From the NCBI GenBank assembly GCA_963716135.1, contig OY970289.1, positions 248,001 to 312,000 on the forward strand: 64,000 bases of DNA, read 5' to 3'. The DNA comes from CAVRAW01 sp963716135. Its GTDB lineage: Bacteria > Planctomycetota > Planctomycetia > Pirellulales > JADZDJ01. The translations under genes and the position numbers were made by a program. The notes beneath the pieces are model-generated. The model was not told the DNA's origin. It saw only the letters and a list, made by a program, of their open reading frames with translations, and made no database searches. Positions 59,324 to 64,000 of the stretch are shown in pieces (the stretch's first letter is position 1; each line of letters starts with the position of its first letter).

Positions 59324-59926
59324 TCACCCGAGTGCGATTCGCACCGTCTGCACGCCGTTCTGCACCGCCACGTCGAGAATCTGCGGCGGTTCCTTCTGGG
59401 TAAGCACGCTGATCTCTCCGTTGCGCTCTTTGAAGGCGGCCCGCACCTCGTGCAAGTTATCGACGCCGCGCAGCGCAGTTGCTCGATCAAGTCGTGATCG
59501 GAAAGGTGCGAATGCAGCATCGCCTTGCGTAGCACGCGGCCGTTTTCCACCAGTAGTTCCGTATTTCCTTTGAATACGTTGCCGAAGCCGTGCGATCGGC
59601 AGGCAATGGCGGTCAGCGCCAGTGGACGGCCACAATCACCGCCGAAGCGACGATGGTGCCGCTGATCGAGGCGTGGCCGGTGATGCCGCGGCTCAATAGC
59701 GACCCCAAAATGAAACCCAGGATGACGTCCAACGACGTGGTGCGGCTAATGAGGCGGCTTTTACCGATCCGTACCACCACTAGCCCGGCTAAATACACAA
59801 GTGCCGCGCGGCGCCAACCTGATACCAGGAGAGCGGCTCGATCGGCACGTCGCCGCCAAATGCATCCTGGAGAATGGTTCCCAACTGTTGAATCAGCGTG
59901 ACGCTCTGCGTGTCGGCGAGTAACAT
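59324..59926 (-). CDS. YetF/DUF421-family membrane protein (three apparent frameshifts)
   Basis: About 200 aa when repaired. Segments in different frames give LADTQSVTLIQQLGTILQ, then ALVYLAGLVVVRIGKSRL and TSLDVILGFILGSLLSRGIT (membrane helices; DUF421 signature), then FGNVFKGNTELLVENGRVLR and HSHLSDHDLIEQL, then LRGVDNLHEVRAAFKERNGEISVL ending QTVRIALG. Indels: extra CG at 59804-59811, one G lost near 59620, one base lost near 59470. Three breaks in one small gene make a decayed gene possible, though each is of the same type seen in essential genes. Confidence 0.65.
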
Positions 59927-60022
59927 GATCTTTGCTCCCGATTGGTTAGGGATGATGGCAGATTGATTTTCTGTTTCCGTGCCTTCGGCGGGAACGGCAA
60001 CCGCGGATTCGCTGGCAATTAT

Positions 60023-61162
60023 ATGAAATCGTACGACGTCATTGTGCTGGGGGCCGGCGGCGTGGGGAGCGCAGCCATGTTTCACCTGGCCCGCCGCGGG
60101 GTGAAAGTGCTGGGGATCGATCGCTTTTCGCCGCCGCACAATCAAGGCAGCTCGCACGGCCGCACCCGGGTGATTCGCCAGGCTTATTTTGAACACGCAG
60201 ATTATGTGCCGCTACTTTTGCGCTCCTATGAATTGTGGAGGGAACTTTCGGAGTTGGTTGGCAAGCGGCTGTATCACGAAACGGGCGTGTTGGTGATTGG
60301 GTCGCGCGATGGCCACGCGGTCTCGGGAGTGCTGAAGGCGGCAAAACTCCATGGTTTGGATGTTGATCATTTGACGGCCCAACAGTGCCGTCAATGTTTC
60401 CCGATGTATGCGTTGCCTGATGCATGGGAAGCAGTGTTCGAGCCGCATGCCGGATATCTCGATGTTGAAGATTGTCTCGAAGCCCATCTTGCCGAAGCGA
60501 AAAAGCTCGGCGCTGAACTGCGCACCGGTATGACAGTCAATCGTTGGCGCACCGATGGCAACGGCGCGACGGTTGAAACGGATGCCGGCTCGTTCAGCGC
60601 GGCGAAATTGGTGATTGCGGCCGGTTCGTGGTCTGGTCCGCTGCTGGCGGATTTGGGCATGCGCTTGCAAGTGCGGCGCAAGTGCATGTTTTGGTATCCG
60701 GCGGGCGACGATTCGCTGCGGGCTGATCACGGCTGCCCGGTATATTTGTTCGAAACGCCGGCCGGCGTGTTTTACGGCGTGCCGCAAGTCGACGAGCGAG
60801 GATTTAAGGTTGCGGAACATTCCGGCGGCCAGCCTATCACGGATCCGCTGACCGTGAATCGTGAATTAGATGCGAGCGATCAAGCGCACGCCGAATCGTT
60901 CTTATCAAAACACATTCCGCAGGTCGGCCGGCCATTTCTTAAACACTGCGTTTGCTTGTACACCATGTCGCCGGATGAGAATTTCATTGTCGACGTGCAT
61001 CCGGTGCATCCGCAGGTGTGCTTCGCCGCCGGATTATCGGGGCATGGTTTCAAGTTCACGTCTGTACTTGGCGAAGCGCTGGCGGATTTGGCAATGGACG
61101 GCCATACCGATTTGCCGATTGGGTTTCTCAATTGCCGGCGCTTCGCCGCGGTCCAACGTTAA
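60023..61162 (+). CDS. Monomeric sarcosine oxidase / N-methyltryptophan oxidase-like flavoprotein
   Basis: 379 aa from ATG 60023. DAO family: VIVLGAGGVGSAAMFHLARR (FAD), GSSHGRTRVIRQAYFEHADY (family signature), KLVIAAGSWSG, and CVCLYTMSPDENFIVD, which contains the cysteine region used for covalent FAD in monomeric sarcosine oxidases. Ends with GLSGHGFKFTSVLGEALADL. Oxidatively demethylates N-methyl amino acids; exact substrate uncertain. Followed 8 bp later by the LssY-domain gene. Confidence 0.9.
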   Translation: MKSYDVIVLGAGGVGSAAMFHLARRGVKVLGIDRFSPPHNQGSSHGRTRVIRQAYFEHADYVPLLLRSYELWRELSELVGKRLYHETGVLVIGSRDGHAVSGVLKAAKLHGLDVDHLTAQQCRQCFPMYALPDAWEAVFEPHAGYLDVEDCLEAHLAEAKKLGAELRTGMTVNRWRTDGNGATVETDAGSFSAAKLVIAAGSWSGPLLADLGMRLQVRRKCMFWYPAGDDSLRADHGCPVYLFETPAGVFYGVPQVDERGFKVAEHSGGQPITDPLTVNRELDASDQAHAESFLSKHIPQVGRPFLKHCVCLYTMSPDENFIVDVHPVHPQVCFAAGLSGHGFKFTSVLGEALADLAMDGHTDLPIGFLNCRRFAAVQR

Positions 61163-61170
61163 AACAAGCC

Positions 61171-62453
61171 ATGTTCACTCGTCGAATTCCAATCCTGAGC
61201 TGGGCGCTGGTGAGTTATGCATCCGCGCCGGAGGAGCGCGACTTCCTCCAGCGCGCGCAAACGCAAAGCCAGAACGGCATCGACGTGACCGTGGCCGTGC
61301 TCGACGATCGGGAAAGCCATCGGTTTTTCGGCGTGCGCATGGCGCGCCGTGGGATTCAGCCGGTTTGGCTGAAGATCTCAAATAACAGCCAGAAGCCTTA
61401 TCGGCTCAGCATGCTGGCAATCGATCCGAACTATTACTCGTCGCTGGAGGCGGCGGCCGCCAACCATTTCTCGACCACGCACCGGTTTTGGGCATTTGGC
61501 TTGCTCGTGCTGCTTTATCTTCCGCTGTTGCTGTTATTGCCCCTGCGAATGTTCACGGCACGGCGGGCGAACCGCTATATGGATGCCTTTTTTCAGCAGT
61601 ATGCATTTCGATTGCGGCCGATCGAGCCTGGCGCCACGAGCGAAGGCTTCGTGTTCACGTCGCTGGACGTGGGAAACAAGGTGGTGCACGTGCGGCTGTT
61701 GGGGGAAGACCTGATCGAGTTCATTTTCACGGTTCAGGTGCCGGGGATCGAAGCCGACTATTTGCGGCACGATTTTCAAGATCGCTTCACCGCTGCCGAG
61801 CTCGAGGAGTGTGATTTGCCGACGTTGCGCAAGCGGGTAACGGATGCGCCGAAAACCACCACCAATTTCAAGGGATCGCGCGACGGCGATCCGGTGAACC
61901 TGGTGGTCGTCGGGGAGTTCGCCACCGTGCTGAGCGCGTTCGCGCGCGCTGGGACGAAACCGAAGTAATTTCGTTTGGCACCTGCTGGAAAACGGCGCGC
62001 TCGTTTTTGACCGGCAACGAGTATCGCTATTCGCCGATCAGCCCGTTGTACTTGTATGGGCGCTGCCAGGATTTCGCGCTGCAGCGCATTCGGCAATCGA
62101 TCAACGAGCGGCTGCACCTGCGGCTGTGGGCCACGCCGCTGCGATTTCACGGCCTGCCGGTGTGGATCGGCCAGATCAGCCGCGACATTGGCGTGCGATT
62201 TACCTGGCGCACGTGGAATCTGACGACGCATCGCATCGACGCGGAAGTCGACGAGGCGCGCGACTACGTGATTGAAGACCTCTTACAAGCCGAGCGATTG
62301 GAAATGGCGGGATACCTGGACGGCGTTGGCGCGTGCGATGCGAATTCGCCGCGCCATAATCTCACCGGCGATCCTTATTTCACCGACGGTAAGCGGGCGG
62401 CAGTGCTGCTGTCGCCGACGAGGACGACGCCGAAGTTTGTGGGATGGAGTTAG
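61171..62453 (+). CDS. LssY C-terminal-domain membrane protein (one apparent frameshift)
   Basis: About 427 aa when repaired. One central helix (FGLLVLLYLPLLLLLPLRMF). The C-terminal LssY domain reads GDPVNLVVVGEFATVLSAFARAG, then in the next frame WDETEVISFGTCWKTA and YSPISPLYLYGRCQDFALQR, HLRLWATPLRFHGLPVWIGQ. The join falls in the GCGCGCGC tract at 61941-61950. LssY domains occur with PAP2/DedA-type lipid proteins; here there is no such neighbour. Ends in a heptad array. Confidence 0.75.
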
Positions 62454-62511
62454 GAAGTAGTAAGTAGGATTTAGGAAGTAGGAAGGCGGAAGGCGGCGGA
62501 ATGGCATAGGC
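62449..62511. repeat. Degenerate heptad array (AGTAGGA to AGGCGGA)
   Basis: Eight or nine 7-bp units starting at the LssY-gene stop codon (62451-62453). The consensus drifts along the array from GTTAGGA/AGTAGGA to AGGCGGA/AGGCGGC. Confidence 0.7.
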
Positions 62512-63082
62512 GGCAGTTGCCACGAAAAACACAAAGAGTCGCGAAAAAATTTGGCGCTCGTCCGCCGCGGCGGGTCGGGCCCTTCGACTGGTTAGCGATT
62601 GCTTGGGGCAGGCCCCTTTCTGAACCTGCTTAGGGCTTGTGCTTTGAGTCGAAGCAAAAATAGCGATGGTTGCGAGCCGTCGCCGACAAGCGTCGATCGG
62701 GATCGGAGTCCACGACTTTCTCGCTTGCCTGCCCGACCGGCCACATGAGCAATCGAGCCTCATCGAGACTCGGCTACGTGGCGGACGAGCCCCTGGGTTA
62801 GTGCCTGATGGTAACCGCCCCGAGTCATTTCTCCCTACACGCTAACCCCGTGACAGGGTGATCCCAGGCGGCGAAAGGCTTCCCGATGTCGGCACGCCAG
62901 AGGCGGACATCCTAGTCCGGCATACTACTTTGGCTGAGCTCAATCGACTTGCTTGCGTACAAGCCGGTGGCCGCATCGTCTGAGTGTTGTGTAGCACGAA
63001 AGTGGCTCAGTTGGCAATGAAGTTTTTGGGCCAGCTTGGAGCGCGGTCTAGTGGCCCCAGATGAACGCGATGGGAACCTGAG
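62512..63082. other. Long non-coding spacer
   Basis: About 570 bp without a credible gene on either strand. It holds an A-rich patch (about 62522-62552), a GGGGCAGGCCCC palindrome near 62613, and no recognisable RNA gene. Possibly decayed sequence. Confidence 0.5.
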
Positions 63083-63997
63083 CTATCGCATTCTGCCGAA
63101 CACGAATATGCCGACGACACCAATCGCAGCCAAAACGAGACCGGAAGGTTCTGGCACCGCAAAAGTCATAAAGGTAGGAAGGCTGGTGCCGGTGACGAAA
63201 ACTGATCGGTTTCCGCTGGGATCGAATTTGTAAATAGTTCCATTGTAGTTGTCGGAAACAAAAACGTTGTCGCTCGGATCGATAGCGATTCCGGCAGCGA
63301 ACTGAAATCCATCGCCGATCGTGCCGAATGTTGTTCGAGTACCGTCGGGCGTGAACTTGTAGATATTCCTAACTCCACTTCTCGCTTCATATAGGTTTCC
63401 ATCCGAATCAAAGGCCAAGCCGAATCCATTAGTGTCAGACGAGAAGAGGATTGGGGTGCCGTCGGGTGCGATCTTGTAAATGCCCGCGTACGTCGCTGCG
63501 AACAGATTTCCATCATCGTCGAACGCCAAACCATTGATGCCAACCTGTTGTCCGACATCAAGAAACGAGGATTTCACCCCGCCGGGTGTGAATTTATAGA
63601 TAATTCCGCGACGACTGGACGAACTCTGATCACCGTTGTCTGCTTCGTAGATGTTACCACTAACGTCGATCGCCAAGCCCTGTGGGTAGCTGAGGCCTGT
63701 AGCGAAAGTTGACATGGAGCCGATTGGCGAGAACTTATAGATACTCCCATTCCCGGCGCCGCCATTGGTGAACGCTGATACAAAAAGGTTGCCAGCCGGA
63801 TCGAACGTTAGACCTTCGGTAACTTCTCCGGGAACAGTGACGTAAGTCGATCGACTTCCACTTGGGCTGTATACTACGACCTTACCTGGAGCCGGCGCCT
63901 CTGAGACGAAGAGGTCCGCTGCTGGCGCACTTCGAATAACGGTCGCGATCGCCAGGAGAGAAACAACCAAGGTGGCACGCGCGCGCCTATGAATCAC
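63083..63997 (-). CDS. PEP-CTERM-anchored NHL/SMP-30-like beta-propeller protein
   Basis: 304 aa. Signal peptide (ATLVVSLLAIATVIRSAPAA), then six or so blades of about 45 residues with the repeated pattern GNLFVSAF/GNIYEADN/GNLFAATY/GNLYEARS/DNVFVSDN and IYKFTPDG, and a C-terminal sorting signal VPEPSGLVLAAIGVVGIFVF followed by GRMR. Sorted by an exosortase (not in the window). The DNA is visibly less GC-rich than the rest of the window, which may indicate later acquisition. Confidence 0.88.
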   Translation of the reverse strand: MIHRRARATLVVSLLAIATVIRSAPAADLFVSEAPAPGKVVVYSPSGSRSTYVTVPGEVTEGLTFDPAGNLFVSAFTNGGAGNGSIYKFSPIGSMSTFATGLSYPQGLAIDVSGNIYEADNGDQSSSSRRGIIYKFTPGGVKSSFLDVGQQVGINGLAFDDDGNLFAATYAGIYKIAPDGTPILFSSDTNGFGLAFDSDGNLYEARSGVRNIYKFTPDGTRTTFGTIGDGFQFAAGIAIDPSDNVFVSDNYNGTIYKFDPSGNRSVFVTGTSLPTFMTFAVPEPSGLVLAAIGVVGIFVFGRMR

Positions 63998-64000
63998 GAG

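Noticed and set aside
62512..63082. Short frames in the long spacer before the PEP-CTERM gene
   Set aside because: None has family motifs, a plausible start signal or protein-like composition.

Overview
This 64 kb window looks like chromosome from a planctomycete (Planctomycetota, probably Pirellulales-like). The lineage call rests on family content: a LEPR-type giant surface protein, a Cys-rich BBP7-like outer-membrane barrel, a PEP-CTERM beta-propeller, the McsA/McsB pair and a b6f-like quinol oxidase with giant cytochromes c. It also rests on a GC-rich base composition and on mostly weak or absent Shine-Dalgarno signals. No tRNA, rRNA, CRISPR array, prophage or intact insertion sequence was recognised.

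Layout. 1-2863: metH, running off the left edge. 3097-5970: a plus-strand trio (proline-rich membrane protein, BY-kinase-like ATPase, ExeA/PEP-CTERM-type ATPase). 5992-11687: a minus-strand ThiO-like oxidase, a 1089-aa surface protein with a cyclophilin domain, and mutM. 11956-17108: outer-membrane barrel, REP-like palindromes, a structured leader with terminator, trpB-trpA, a conserved unknown and a Phd/ParE toxin-antitoxin pair. 17117-21955: an ABC ATPase, a large GldG-like membrane protein and trpE. 22303-34672: McsA-McsB, acetyltransferase, coaD, class V aminotransferase, deacetylase-like protein, CobA-HemD fusion, TPR protein, rpsT, rluB-like, manA, DUF983.

The centrepiece is 34669-55320, an almost uninterrupted minus-strand respiratory operon of about 20.6 kb. 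In transcription order it encodes: Rieske protein with an Ala/Pro-rich extension; b6-type cytochrome b with the heme-ci cysteine; an enlarged subunit-IV-like cytochrome b; a giant octaheme cytochrome c with PDZ and coiled-coil; two amicyanin-like cupredoxins; a diheme lipoprotein cytochrome c; CoxB; A2-type CoxA; CtaA; CtaB; CoxC with a 140-residue insert; CoxD; an ABC-2 exporter pair; Sco; DUF420; and a small CxxC membrane protein. Together these would move electrons from quinol through the bc complex and soluble or tethered carriers to a cytochrome c oxidase, with most of the oxidase's heme and copper assembly factors in the same unit. 55740-63997 holds purD, a YacP-type NYN protein, a lipoprotein, a YetF-type protein, a sarcosine-oxidase-like enzyme, an LssY-domain protein and the PEP-CTERM protein.

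Two window-wide patterns stand out. First, many intergenic gaps are filled by degenerate 7-bp tandem repeats. Each gap uses a different heptamer, and most arrays begin at or immediately after a stop codon. Second, about 20 genes or gene parts are broken by single small indels, many of them gain or loss of one CG/GC unit inside a GCGC tract. Because they hit otherwise well-conserved housekeeping genes, I read them mainly as assembly or basecalling errors. Affected genes are annotated across their full inferred extent.
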